A stretch of 64,000 nt of DNA from Methylomonas aurea (lineage in GTDB: Bacteria > Pseudomonadota > Gammaproteobacteria > Methylococcales > Methylomonadaceae): NCBI RefSeq assembly GCF_024505045.1, contig NZ_JANIBM010000002.1, positions 248,001-312,000 on the forward strand, written 5' to 3'. A program made the translations under genes and the position numbers. How positions within the stretch are numbered: position 1 is the stretch's first letter; the number at the start of each line of letters is the position of its first letter. Below the pieces are notes generated by a model, which was given only the letters and a program-made list of their open reading frames with translations, was not told the origin of the DNA and did no database searches. Shown here piece by piece: positions 1 through 8,176 of the stretch.

Positions 1-54
1 GTTGTGGTTTTTTTGAGTTGGTTTGCGGCGGTCTGGGCCGAAAACAGGTCTAAC

Positions 55-291
55 ATGGTTTTACGTTACAGTCAGCAGCGCGGATGGTCGGTTCAAGAAG
101 GCCGCCACGATTCTCAGCCGATTCGTTTGCGGAATACGTGCGTAGTTACCCGGATGCTGGTGGCACTTCATTGGATCGGCGAAAGCGATATCCGGGGCGC
201 GCGGGTAGTGTTCCCAGATATGCTGAAGCCCGACGAATTTCGCAGATTGTTGGTTTGTTTGAAAATTACTGATATTGGCTACGACGCATGA
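55..291 (+). CDS. small unknown protein, coupled to the HDOD gene
   Basis: I do not recognise this protein. The reading frame is open to the left edge of the window, so the gene may begin upstream. ATG 55, preceded by AGG six bases before it, is the best start inside the window and gives 78 residues. The C-terminal part (FPDMLKPDEFRRLL) looks like ordinary globular protein with good codon use. The stop TGA overlaps the ATG of the next gene (ATGA), an arrangement that often means translational coupling, and this is the main reason to prefer this frame. Another open frame at 84-272 is less convincing. Function unknown. Confidence 0.45.
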   Translation: MVLRYSQQRGWSVQEGRHDSQPIRLRNTCVVTRMLVALHWIGESDIRGARVVFPDMLKPDEFRRLLVCLKITDIGYDA

Positions 292-1157
292 ATGGAAACG
301 CCCAGAGCATCCCTTTGCAGGTTGGTTCATTGAAGAATCTGCCGGCGCTACCCGAGGCGAGTATGCGGATACTGGCCGCCGTCAATACCCCCGACATATC
401 GATCGACAAATTGACCTCCATTCTGGCGCTATCGCCGGGTTTGGTTGCTAGGCTACTGGGTTTGGCAAATTCCGCTTATTTTGCCCGCGGCGCCGTTGTC
501 AGCGATTTGCGTACGGCCATTTTCCAGGTGCTGGGTTTGGATTTGGTCAAATCTCTGGCGTTGGGTATCGTGCTTAACGTGCAGTTCGACACTAGCAAAT
601 GCCAGCAATTCGATAGCGAACGGTTTTGGAGCGAATCCTTGTTGACCGCCGTTTCCGCACAAAAACTGGCGGTTGGCCGCCGGCAACTGCAAGGTTTCTC
701 CTCATCCACGGTTTACACTGGCGGCCTGTTGTTGAATATCGGCATGTTGGCTCTGGCGTTTCTGTTGCCAGACCAACTAAATAGCATACTGGTCAAGTGC
801 AGTGCCTCGGGCTTAGCGGTCGGCGAGGAGATAGCCCGGCAACTCGGGCATAGCCATCACCAGCTTGGTTATGTCCTGTTGAACAAGTGGCAACTGCCGA
901 CGGTGTACCAATCGTTACTGTTTAATTACGGACAGCTCGATTTTGTCGGCCACGAGCGAGCTCTGTTGGTTTTGCTCAGATTATCGCGCCAATTGAGCAG
1001 TAATATCTGTTCCGGAACGGCGATTGGCCAAGACGTTGTCGATGTGGCTTGCCATGAGTTGGAATTGTCCACAGAAGCCATTGAGAAAGTGATCGAATGG
1101 CTGGGGCAAAACAAACAAGCTGTGGACAGTTTGGCCGGCATCATGGGGGAGCGATGA
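288..1157 (+). CDS. HDOD domain protein
   Basis: A 289-residue protein made of one HDOD domain, a degenerate relative of HD phosphohydrolases used in signalling. The N-terminal LPALPEASMRIL and the SPGLVARLLGLANSAYF stretch are typical of HDOD, in which the metal-binding HD pair is usually lost. It overlaps the preceding small ORF and the following diguanylate cyclase gene by ATGA on each side, so the three are probably one translationally coupled operon. HDOD proteins commonly act in regulation together with cyclic-di-GMP enzymes; a role as partner or input for the cyclase is inference. A second HDOD gene lies at 36152-36982. Confidence 0.85.
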   Translation: MNGNAQSIPLQVGSLKNLPALPEASMRILAAVNTPDISIDKLTSILALSPGLVARLLGLANSAYFARGAVVSDLRTAIFQVLGLDLVKSLALGIVLNVQFDTSKCQQFDSERFWSESLLTAVSAQKLAVGRRQLQGFSSSTVYTGGLLLNIGMLALAFLLPDQLNSILVKCSASGLAVGEEIARQLGHSHHQLGYVLLNKWQLPTVYQSLLFNYGQLDFVGHERALLVLLRLSRQLSSNICSGTAIGQDVVDVACHELELSTEAIEKVIEWLGQNKQAVDSLAGIMGER

Positions 1158-2344
1158 GCCCGCAAGCCGCCGATACAAGCGCCGAACAACCCGGCGGCGT
1201 GCATGATCTGGTAATCGACTTGTTCAATGCCTTGTCGGCGATAAAACAATTGTCGGAACTCGATTGCCAGATTGACGACGAGACAAAATTGGTAAAACAG
1301 GCACTGGCCAGTTTGATTCAATACCAAGATATGGAGCGTTGTTCGTTTTTCATGTTGGATGATGCCGGGATGTTGACCAATTTGACCGGAATTAGCGTGG
1401 AAGAATCGCTGCAAGCGCCTGCGGTCCGCGGTAAGCCGTTGACGTTCAAAGTCGGAGAGGGGGTGATCGGTATGGCGGCTGCCAGCGGCGAGTTGCAGCA
1501 TTGCCGCAATTGCGCGGAAGATGCGCGTTTTGAAAAATCGTCGGCTGTGGCTTTGCCCGGATCGCTGATCAGCGTGCCGGTTTTTACCCTAAACCGGCAT
1601 CTGATCGGTGTATTGAACGTATCGCACCCGCAACCGTTTTACTTCACCGATTGGCATATCCGGTTGCTGGAAGTCTATAAAAACATCCTCGGCCAACTGA
1701 TCACCACGCGACGGTTGGTACGGCAAATGGAGCGACAAATCGCCTCGCGGACGGCGGAGCTGGAAACGCTGGTGGCCGAAACCAACCAGCTCAAAGAGCA
1801 TTTCGCCAGCATGTCGATGCACGATCAATTGACAGGCTTGCACAACCGGCGTTTTTTCTACGACCAAGTCGAAATTGCGATTGCCCAGCACACACGGTAC
1901 CGTACCAGCCTCTGCTTACTGGTGCTTGATATCGATCATTTCAAAGTCATCAACGACCGTTTCGGCCATTTGTTCGGCGACCAGGTTTTGGTCGGCGTCG
2001 CTTCGGCGTTGAAGCGGCAAGTCAGAAGCACCGACATTTTGGTGCGTTTCGGCGGCGAGGAGTTTGTGTTGATTTTTACCAATACCTCATGCAGCAACGG
2101 TAAAGCGTTCGGAGAGCGGATTCGGCAGGAAATCGGTAAACTCGAATGGAGCCTAGGTGGCGAAACGGTCAACGTGACTTTGAGTATCGGCCTTTTTTGT
2201 CTGAGTGCAGACTGCTATCCAGATAATCGGGCTCCTGACATCGACGAAATGATCAATTGTGCCGACGCGGCGCTTTATCAAGCCAAAGCGAATGGCCGCG
2301 ACCAATTGGTCGTCTTCGAGGACTTGAGAGTGCGCAGCGATTAA
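1154..2344 (+). CDS. GAF-GGDEF diguanylate cyclase
   Basis: Predicted to make cyclic di-GMP from two GTP. A GAF-type sensor domain spans about residues 35-185, a short coiled segment about 186-218 and a GGDEF domain about 219-390. The active-site motif is intact as GGEEF (300-304), and an RSTD product-inhibition site (RxxD) sits five residues before it, so the enzyme should be active and feedback-inhibited. There are no membrane segments, so it is cytosolic. ATG 1154 is chosen because it overlaps the HDOD stop as ATGA and has GGGGGAG just upstream. The GAF ligand is unknown. Confidence 0.9.
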   Translation: MSPQAADTSAEQPGGVHDLVIDLFNALSAIKQLSELDCQIDDETKLVKQALASLIQYQDMERCSFFMLDDAGMLTNLTGISVEESLQAPAVRGKPLTFKVGEGVIGMAAASGELQHCRNCAEDARFEKSSAVALPGSLISVPVFTLNRHLIGVLNVSHPQPFYFTDWHIRLLEVYKNILGQLITTRRLVRQMERQIASRTAELETLVAETNQLKEHFASMSMHDQLTGLHNRRFFYDQVEIAIAQHTRYRTSLCLLVLDIDHFKVINDRFGHLFGDQVLVGVASALKRQVRSTDILVRFGGEEFVLIFTNTSCSNGKAFGERIRQEIGKLEWSLGGETVNVTLSIGLFCLSADCYPDNRAPDIDEMINCADAALYQAKANGRDQLVVFEDLRVRSD

Positions 2345-2456
2345 CGTTGTCGGCTTAAAGCGGTTGTTCTGGGAAATTATCGATTCTAAAATCGGCAAGA
2401 CTGTCATCAAAACAAGGAACGGCGTTACGTTCCGTTGGTTTCTGGGAGAAGATCGA

Positions 2457-2774
2457 ATGAAACAAGTGTTACCGCATTGCGTTTTTTCGTTGGCATTGGT
2501 CTTGGCAAGTTGGATGGCGCAAGCCGACCAGGCCAGCGATATGCAAAAAATGCTCAACGATCAGGTTATGGCCAAGCCGTTTAGCGTCGAGGACGAAGCG
2601 AAACTGAACAGCTACATCGAAGAAGCGACGAAGAGGGGAACGCCGCCCAGATCAGAGCCCAGTAAGTACTGGCGACGCGGTTACACCTGCAACGATTTGC
2701 GGCGTTACTCCTGGAACGATTATAGGGATTGCAGCTATTACTACCGCTATTACGGCTATTATTGGCCTTACTGA
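2457..2774 (+). CDS. small exported Tyr-rich protein
   Basis: A 105-residue protein with an apparent signal peptide (MKQVLPHCVFSLALVLASWM, cleavage near AQA-DQ). The mature part has a helical, charged N-terminal half and an aromatic tail in which Tyr dominates (SYYYRYYGYYWPY), plus two Cys that could pair. ATG 2457 follows GGGAGAAG. A longer reading frame begins at 2364, but the signal peptide fixes the start. I do not recognise the family. It lies 41 bases upstream of the TraT-like lipoprotein gene, so both may concern the cell surface. Confidence 0.6.
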   Translation: MKQVLPHCVFSLALVLASWMAQADQASDMQKMLNDQVMAKPFSVEDEAKLNSYIEEATKRGTPPRSEPSKYWRRGYTCNDLRRYSWNDYRDCSYYYRYYGYYWPY

Positions 2775-2815
2775 TTTGCAGTTTTATTTTTGGATCATTT
2801 CATTTGGAGATATAG

Positions 2816-3577
2816 ATGGCTATTGCTCGAAACACATTCCTGAAACTTGCCGGTGCGGCGGCTGTGGCCGCAATGTTGGGCGGGTGTGCTGCCGTACACA
2901 CGTCGATTGCCAAAAAGGACCTGGACGTCCAAACTAAGATGAGCGACACGATATTTCTCGACCCGGTCGGGCCGGAACAGCGCACTATTTTTCTCGATGT
3001 GCGCAATACCTCGGACAAAGCCAATTTCGACGTGATGTTGCCGGTAAAACAGGCATTGCAGTCTAAAGGCTACATCATCTCCAGCGATCCGGAAGCCTCG
3101 CATTATTGGCTGAGAGCCAACGTGCTCAGCGTCGATAAAGCCAGCCCGACGGCGGCGGAATCCGCGCTGCATTCCGGATATGGCGGCTCGTTGGCCGGCG
3201 CGGCAGCCGGCGCCGCGATCGGCGGCGGCTTGGGTGGTTGGTCCGGCGCAGGAATCGGCGGTTTGGCCGGCGCGGCGGTCGGCGGTGCAATCGAAACTAT
3301 TGCCGATGCCGCCGTCAAAGACGTGACTTATATGGTGGTCACCGACATCGAAATCGCCGAAAAAGCCAAAAGCGGTGTCGTCATCAGACAGGACAGCCAA
3401 CAGGACGCCAAGCAAGGTATCGGTGGTTCGCGCCGGCAGACATCGTCAGAGGTCAGCGATCGGAAAAAATACCGCACGCGTATCGTCAGTACCGCCAACC
3501 AGGCCAATTTGGAATATGAAGAGGCGGCTCCTAGCTTGACTTCCGGTCTGGTCAGATCGATCTCCGGTTTGTTCTAA
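2816..3577 (+). CDS. traT: TraT-like outer-membrane lipoprotein
   Basis: A 253-residue lipoprotein with lipobox LGGC (Cys 24). Its Gly/Ala-rich central segment, roughly residues 120-165 (GGSLAGAAAGAAIGGG and GIGGLAGAAVGG), and the overall order match TraT, the surface-exclusion and serum-resistance protein of F-type plasmids (about 244 residues). Chromosomal TraT relatives are known in many Proteobacteria and need not imply a plasmid; no conjugation genes are nearby. The start is preceded by TTGGAGA. Its role in this organism, perhaps limiting DNA uptake by conjugation or stabilising the outer membrane, is inference. Confidence 0.8.
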   Translation: MAIARNTFLKLAGAAAVAAMLGGCAAVHTSIAKKDLDVQTKMSDTIFLDPVGPEQRTIFLDVRNTSDKANFDVMLPVKQALQSKGYIISSDPEASHYWLRANVLSVDKASPTAAESALHSGYGGSLAGAAAGAAIGGGLGGWSGAGIGGLAGAAVGGAIETIADAAVKDVTYMVVTDIEIAEKAKSGVVIRQDSQQDAKQGIGGSRRQTSSEVSDRKKYRTRIVSTANQANLEYEEAAPSLTSGLVRSISGLF

Positions 3578-3635
3578 ACCGTTTTTGCGTTATCCGATGC
3601 CTTTGCTGCGGCAACTGCCGAGGCGAGGGTATCGG

Positions 3636-3663
3636 TTCTCAATTCTTAAAATCGCTGTATAAT
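3636..3663 (+). promoter_or_regulatory. candidate sigma-70 promoter of ychF
   Basis: A perfect -10 TATAAT at 3658-3663 has a -35-like TTCTCA (4/6) at 3636-3641, with a 16-base spacer. The -10 is followed by CCGGCG, a GC-rich discriminator like those at the tRNA and gyrA promoters in this window. Confidence 0.55.
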
Positions 3664-3727
3664 CCGGCGCCTCTTCAACCCGGCCGCCTTGTGCCGGACG
3701 TCCCTGTCAAATTTCGAAACTATTGCT

Positions 3728-4819
3728 ATGGCACTTCATTGCGGAATCGTCGGCCTGCCCAACGTCGGCAAATCAACCCTGTTCAACGCGCTGACCAAAG
3801 CGACTATCGCCGCCGAGAACTATCCTTTTTGCACCATCGACCCCAATGTCGGGGTGGTGCCGGTACCCGATCCGCGGATGGATAAATTGGCCGAAATCGT
3901 CAACCCGGAGCGGGTTTTGCCCACCACCATCGAGTTTGTCGACATTGCCGGCCTGGTCGCCGGCGCATCTAAAGGCGAAGGTTTGGGAAACCAGTTTCTC
4001 GGTAATATCAGAGAGACCGATGCCATCGTGCATGTGGTGCGCTGTTTTCACGACGATAACGTGATTCACGTTGCCGGCAAGGTCGATCCGATCAACGATA
4101 TCGAAGTCATCAATACCGAATTGGCTCTGGCCGACATGGCGTCGGTGGAAAAGGCGTTGCAGAAATCGGCTAAAGCTTCCAAATCGGGCAATAAAGACGA
4201 GTTGGCCAGAAAGCAGGTATTGGAACGGGTCCTGGAACACCTGAATGCCGGCGAGCCGGTCCGCACCTTGGGGCTGAGCGAAGACGAAGCCAAATTGATC
4301 AAGGAATTGTGTTTGATCACGATCAAGCCTACCTTGTATGTGGCCAACGTGCAGGACGACGGGTTTGAAAATAATCCGTTGCTGGACAATGTCAAAAGTT
4401 TTGCCGAACGCGAAGGCTCTAAAGTGGTGCCGGTATGCGCCGCGATAGAGGCGGAAATCGTGCAATTGGACGACGCCGAGAAGGTTGAATTTCTCGCGGA
4501 TTTGGGGTTGGAAGAGCCCGGGTTGAACAGGGTGGTTCGAGCGGCTTACCAGTTATTGAATCTGTCGACCTATTTCACGGCAGGGGTCAAAGAAGTCAGA
4601 GCTTGGACGATCCCGGTCAATGCATTGGCTCCTCAGGCTGCCGGCGTGATTCATTCCGATTTCGAAAAGGGATTCATACGTGCCGAAGTGGTTTCTTACC
4701 AGGACTTTGTCAACTACAAAGGCGAGCAAGGTGCGAAAGACGCTGGCAAATGGCGTCTGGAAGGCAAGGAATATAAAGTGCAGGACGGCGATGTCATGCA
4801 TTTTAGGTTCAACGTTTGA
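3728..4819 (+). CDS. ychF: redox-regulated ATPase YchF (Obg family)
   Basis: A 363-residue P-loop NTPase of the Obg/YchF group, the same length as the E. coli protein. The family hydrolyses ATP rather than GTP, binds ribosomes and is linked to oxidative-stress responses. The G1 motif GLPNVGKST (residues 9-17), the [17 protein letters not shown] switch region and the C-terminal TGS-like domain ending VMHFRFNV are all present. ATG 3728 is chosen over an upstream in-frame codon at 3689 because MALHCGIVG aligns with family N-termini. The downstream tRNA promoter begins inside its stop codon. Confidence 0.96.
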   Translation: MALHCGIVGLPNVGKSTLFNALTKATIAAENYPFCTIDPNVGVVPVPDPRMDKLAEIVNPERVLPTTIEFVDIAGLVAGASKGEGLGNQFLGNIRETDAIVHVVRCFHDDNVIHVAGKVDPINDIEVINTELALADMASVEKALQKSAKASKSGNKDELARKQVLERVLEHLNAGEPVRTLGLSEDEAKLIKELCLITIKPTLYVANVQDDGFENNPLLDNVKSFAEREGSKVVPVCAAIEAEIVQLDDAEKVEFLADLGLEEPGLNRVVRAAYQLLNLSTYFTAGVKEVRAWTIPVNALAPQAAGVIHSDFEKGFIRAEVVSYQDFVNYKGEQGAKDAGKWRLEGKEYKVQDGDVMHFRFNV

Positions 4820-4844
4820 CAAGGTTTTGGCGCGCCGTTATAAT
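4816..4844 (+). promoter_or_regulatory. consensus sigma-70 promoter of tRNA-Met
   Basis: TTGACA at 4816-4821, a 17-base spacer and TATAAT at 4839-4844 form a full consensus promoter. The -35 box overlaps the ychF stop codon (TGA 4817-4819). A GC-rich discriminator (GGCGTC) follows, as expected for stringently controlled stable-RNA promoters. Confidence 0.9.
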
Positions 4845-4873
4845 GGCGTCTTGTTTTGTTACGCAAGATTTGT

Positions 4874-4950
4874 GGCGACATAGCTCAACCGGTTAGAGCG
4901 CGGGATTCATAACCCCGAGGTTCCAGGTTCGATTCCCGGTGTCGCCACCA
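4874..4950 (+). tRNA. tRNA-Met (CAU), elongator type
   Basis: A 77-nt cloverleaf. The acceptor GGCGACA pairs with TGTCGCC, the D-arm is GCTC/GAGC, the anticodon loop is TTCATAA, the T-loop is TTCGATT, and the CCA is encoded. The paired first base of the acceptor argues against initiator tRNA. An A-C mismatch in the middle of the T-stem (CCAGG/CCCGG) is, from memory, shared with the E. coli elongator tRNA-Met. There is a further A-C mismatch at the bottom of the anticodon stem. A CAU anticodon could also be a lysidine-modified tRNA-Ile2, which I think less likely. Confidence 0.9.
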
Positions 4951-4958
4951 TTTAAAAC

Positions 4959-4991
4959 AAGCACTTAGGCCAAAAGCCAAGTGCTTTTTTT
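4959..4991 (+). terminator. rho-independent terminator after the tRNA
   Basis: AAGCACTT-A-GGC pairs with GCC-AAGTGCTT around a short A-rich loop and is followed by a T-run. It ends the tRNA transcript. The remaining sequence to nadB (about 4992-5282) holds no gene I can support. Confidence 0.9.
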
Positions 4992-5282
4992 ATGTCCGTT
5001 GGGCGCTTCAAAAAAAGTTTAACCAGTCAATTTTGTCGACGAGATGGCCAGGCAATGGGGGCGGTGGGTATGTGCGAATCCGGTTTCTAAGCCGCCTCGC
5101 ATAACGCTACAAGGTTCGGCATGTGGGAATCTCTAAAAAATCATGATTACTCATCCGGCACTGGAATCGGAAAAAATCGTTCCTTAAAAACAACGACTCT
5201 GCAATTTACAGCTTGCAATCCGGTGACGACTCTATCTATGGCGCCGACCGTTCTAAACAGCGATCAGCGGATAATTGCTCAG
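4992..5282. other. intergenic stretch without a supported gene
   Basis: Lies between the tRNA terminator and the 3' end of nadB, which is on the opposite strand. A 64-codon open frame (from 5121) has a low-complexity Ser/Thr-rich product, no clear ribosome-binding site, and overlaps the nadB tail antisense. I see no repeat, promoter or RNA structure of note. Confidence 0.5.
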
Positions 5283-6935
5283 TCATCGATTGGCGATAAA
5301 GTGCTCAGGGATTAGAACGGTATTGGTCGGCGTGTGGCTGTTGTCCGGTTCGGGATAATCTTTCGTGTAGTGCAGGCCACGGCTTTCCTTGCGCTGTTGG
5401 GCGCAACGAATGATGAGTTCGGCGACGATTACCAGATTACGTAGTTCCAATAGATCGCTGGTGATGCGAAACTGACCGTAATATTCCGCGATTTCCTCTT
5501 TCAGCAGTACCAGCCGATTCATGGCTCGCTCCAGGCGCTTGTTGGTGCGGACGATGCCCACATAGTCCCACATGAAGCGGCGCAATTCGTCCCAGTTGTG
5601 GGCTATCACCACTTCCTCGTCCGAGTCGCTGACTTTGGATTCATCCCAGCCGGGCAGCGCCATCGGTTCCGGCAGTTGGTCGAAAATCCGGCGGATGTCT
5701 CGGTTGGCTTGTTCGGCGAAAACCAAGCATTCCAACAACGAGTTGCTGGCCATGCGGTTGGCGCCGTGCAGGCCGGTGCAGGCGACTTCGCCGATGGCGT
5801 ATAAGCCCGGAATATCGGTGCGGGCGTTGGCGTCGGTAACGACGCCGCCGCAAGTGTAATGGGCGGCAGGAACCACCGGAATCGGTTGTTGGCTGATGTC
5901 GATGTCCAGTTCCAGACACTGCATGTAGATGGTCGGGAAGTGCTTTTGTATGAATTCCCGAGATTTATGGCTGATATCCAGATACACGCATTCGATACCG
6001 TGTTTCTTGATTTCGCTGTCTATAGCGCGGGCGACGATGTCGCGGGGTGCCAGCTCCATGCGGGCGTCGTAGCGGCGCATGAAGCGCTCCCCATCGGGTA
6101 AAATCAGATGGCCACCCTCGCCGCGTACCGCTTCGCTTATCAAAAACGAGCGGGCGGTGGGATGGTACAGGCAAGTCGGATGAAATTGCATGAATTCCAT
6201 GTTCGCTACTTTGCATCCTGCTCGCCAAGCTAAGGCGATACCGTCGCCGGTGGAAATATGCGGATTGGTTGAATATAGGTAGACTTTGTTCGCGCCTCCC
6301 GTGGCCAGTACCACAACTTTGGCAGCGATCGTCTTGATTTTTCCGGATATGTTATCCAAAACATAGGCGCCGCATATGCGTTGCCGGTCGGCGCCCAATT
6401 TGGCTGCCGTGATCAGTTCCACTACATTATGGTGCTCCAGCAGACTGATATTGGGGTGGGTCTGGGCGCGTTCGATCAGCGATAGCGATACGGCTTTGCC
6501 GGTAGCATCGTCGCTGTGTACGATACGCCGGTGGGAATGGCCGCCTTCTCGATTCAGATGTAACTGTTTGACGCCGTGGGCGTCGCGTTCTTCGGTAAAG
6601 TTGACGCCCTGGGAGCGCAGCCATTCGATGCTTCTTCGACCTTGAGCGACGGTCAGGCGAACAATGTCCGGATCGCACAAACCGGCGCCCGCAATTAAGG
6701 TGTCTTCGATATGTGATTCGATCGAATCGTAGCGGTCGTCGAACACTGCCGAAATCCCACCTTGGGCATAATAGGTGCTGCATTCGGTCAAAGCGAATTT
6801 GGCAAGTACTCCGACCTTGTACCGGTCTGCCAAGTGCAGTGCCAAGCTGAGTCCGGCGCCACCGCTACCTGCAATCAGCACGTCGTAATAGGGGTTGGTG
6901 TTTAAGGCGGTTTCGCTGTTAGTCAAGGTGGTCAA
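5283..6935 (-). CDS. nadB: L-aspartate oxidase
   Basis: Oxidises L-aspartate to iminoaspartate with FAD, the first step of de novo NAD synthesis. The FAD-binding [16 protein letters not shown], the [13 protein letters not shown] segment, REGGHSHRR and the active-site loop [17 protein letters not shown] region follow E. coli NadB closely to the C-terminus (HFIANR against HYINR). The start is uncertain. There is no ATG or GTG between the upstream gene and the FAD motif, so I chose TTG at 6935; TTG 6926 is also possible, and neither has a good Shine-Dalgarno sequence. An open frame continues to 7127 but runs antisense into rpoE. Divergent from rpoE. Confidence 0.93.
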   Translation of the reverse strand: MTTLTNSETALNTNPYYDVLIAGSGGAGLSLALHLADRYKVGVLAKFALTECSTYYAQGGISAVFDDRYDSIESHIEDTLIAGAGLCDPDIVRLTVAQGRRSIEWLRSQGVNFTEERDAHGVKQLHLNREGGHSHRRIVHSDDATGKAVSLSLIERAQTHPNISLLEHHNVVELITAAKLGADRQRICGAYVLDNISGKIKTIAAKVVVLATGGANKVYLYSTNPHISTGDGIALAWRAGCKVANMEFMQFHPTCLYHPTARSFLISEAVRGEGGHLILPDGERFMRRYDARMELAPRDIVARAIDSEIKKHGIECVYLDISHKSREFIQKHFPTIYMQCLELDIDISQQPIPVVPAAHYTCGGVVTDANARTDIPGLYAIGEVACTGLHGANRMASNSLLECLVFAEQANRDIRRIFDQLPEPMALPGWDESKVSDSDEEVVIAHNWDELRRFMWDYVGIVRTNKRLERAMNRLVLLKEEIAEYYGQFRITSDLLELRNLVIVAELIIRCAQQRKESRGLHYTKDYPEPDNSHTPTNTVLIPEHFIANR

Positions 6936-7006
6936 GTCGGTCGGCGAGAGTGAAAGTTTAACCCGGCCGCGAATAATATCTCGTTTTACCGGCCCGGTAA
7001 TTTTTT

Positions 7007-7035
7007 TTGTATTGCCAGAACTAATAAGGTTTAAT
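7007..7035 (+). promoter_or_regulatory. candidate promoter of rpoE
   Basis: TTTAAT (5/6) at 7030-7035 and a weak -35 TTGTAT (3/6) at 7007-7012 with a 17-base spacer, 30 bases before the GTG start. A sigma-E-like autoregulatory site was looked for and not convincingly found. Confidence 0.35.
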
Positions 7036-7064
7036 TCTGTCCACTTCAGTAGAAAAATAGAGCA

Positions 7065-7655
7065 GTGAACGAACAAATAAGCACCACCGAAGATGTCGAT
7101 CAAAGCCTTGTGCAGAGGGTACAGCAAGGTGATAAAGCAGCCTTCGATCTGCTGGTTTTAAAGTACCAGCATAAGATCGTCCACTTGGTGAACCGATATG
7201 TCAAAGATCCCAGTGAAGCGCAGGACGTGGCGCAGGATACTTTCATAAAGGCATATCGGGCTTTGGGCGATTTCCGCGGTGAAAGCGCGTTTTATACTTG
7301 GTTGTACCGGATCGCGATCAATACCGCGAAGAACTACCTTTTATCGCGTTCCCGCCGCCACTTTGATTACGAGATCGACGTTCAGGATGCGGAGCAAGTG
7401 GAAAACGCTCCGCAGCTAAAAGATATTGAAACGCCCGAGCATCAGTTGATGAACGAGCAAATCGTTGCGGTGATTAAATCCGCAATCGAAAATTTACCGG
7501 AAGAAATGCGGATTGCAATCACGCTCCGAGAATTCGAAGGGATGAGCTATGAAGAAATTGCGGAGGCGATGGATTGCCCCATCGGCACCGTGCGTTCGCG
7601 GATTTTCAGAGCGCGCGAAGCCATTGACCAAAAATTAAACCCGTTGCTCGACTAA
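7065..7655 (+). CDS. rpoE: RNA polymerase sigma factor RpoE (AlgU-type)
   Basis: A 196-residue extracytoplasmic-function sigma factor directing envelope-stress transcription. Region 2 (about residues 25-95, with [20 protein letters not shown] and [13 protein letters not shown]) and region 4 (about 130-190, [19 protein letters not shown] and the [12 protein letters not shown] helix) are both complete. It starts with GTG at 7065; the sequence from there ([19 protein letters not shown]) matches the family N-terminus. Ten bases separate it from rseA. The order sigma, anti-sigma, RseB, MucD matches the Pseudomonas algU-mucA-mucB-mucD operon. Confidence 0.96.
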   Translation: MNEQISTTEDVDQSLVQRVQQGDKAAFDLLVLKYQHKIVHLVNRYVKDPSEAQDVAQDTFIKAYRALGDFRGESAFYTWLYRIAINTAKNYLLSRSRRHFDYEIDVQDAEQVENAPQLKDIETPEHQLMNEQIVAVIKSAIENLPEEMRIAITLREFEGMSYEEIAEAMDCPIGTVRSRIFRAREAIDQKLNPLLD

Positions 7656-7665
7656 AGGTGTATCG

Positions 7666-8172
7666 ATGCAGGAACAAATTAACCAAAAACTATCGCAATT
7701 CATAGACGACGAATTAGATGCTGCGCAGTCTCTGGAGTTATTGGCAGCGATTCGCGAAGACGAAGCACTGCAGGATAAACTGAGGCGCTACCAAATCGTC
7801 AGCCAAGTATTGAAGAGTAACGAATACTCGGCAGTAAACCCCGAATTTGCCGATAAAATCCATCAACAACTCCGTCAGGAGCCGATTTATTTCATGCCGC
7901 GGCCGAAAACGCATCCGGTCAATTGGCAGAAGGCCGGGCTCGCGGTTGCGGCTTCCATCGTGCTTGCAGTGGTCTGGCTGGCCAGTAAAGTCGAGCCGAG
8001 ACAAAACAATCCTTTCAACTCGGTCGGTGTCGTAGCTCACAGCGGTGCCTCGGCCAACGACATACACGCCCGTTTCAAGGACTATCTGCAAGCTCACGAC
8101 AATACGCTGTATGTAAACACAGTGCAGGCGGCGCAACCTTATGCGCGGGTGGTCGGTTATCCGCAGGAATAG
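7666..8172 (+). CDS. rseA: anti-sigma-E factor RseA (MucA-like)
   Basis: A 168-residue single-pass inner-membrane protein. The cytoplasmic N-terminal domain (1-85) begins QINQKLSQFIDDELDAA, the sigma-binding signature. One transmembrane helix lies at about 89-108, followed by a periplasmic domain of about 60 residues. In the family, RseA holds RpoE inactive until DegS and RseP cleave it. The last codons overlap an unused upstream frame of rseB, and the real rseB start lies four bases after this stop. Confidence 0.92.
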   Translation: MQEQINQKLSQFIDDELDAAQSLELLAAIREDEALQDKLRRYQIVSQVLKSNEYSAVNPEFADKIHQQLRQEPIYFMPRPKTHPVNWQKAGLAVAASIVLAVVWLASKVEPRQNNPFNSVGVVAHSGASANDIHARFKDYLQAHDNTLYVNTVQAAQPYARVVGYPQE

Positions 8173-8176
8173 GGAC

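Noticed and set aside
84-272. Alternative 62-codon ORF near the left edge
   Set aside because: It overlaps a frame that ends in an ATGA overlap with the HDOD gene and has better codon use; there is no good ribosome-binding site. Not fully excluded.
2816-3577. TraT as a sign of an integrated conjugative element
   Set aside because: No other transfer, relaxase, integrase or attachment sequences are seen nearby, and chromosomal TraT genes are common.
5121-5315. 64-codon ORF between the tRNA and nadB
   Set aside because: Low-complexity product, no recognisable ribosome-binding site, and antisense overlap with the nadB 3' end.
7019-7040. Possible sigma-E autoregulatory promoter (AAC...TCTG) before rpoE
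   Set aside because: The spacing between the two elements is about 12 bases, against roughly 16 in the consensus, and the -35 element is degenerate.
6936-7127. N-terminal extension of nadB
   Set aside because: It runs antisense into rpoE and has no homology to NadB; E. coli NadB begins only about nine residues before the FAD motif.
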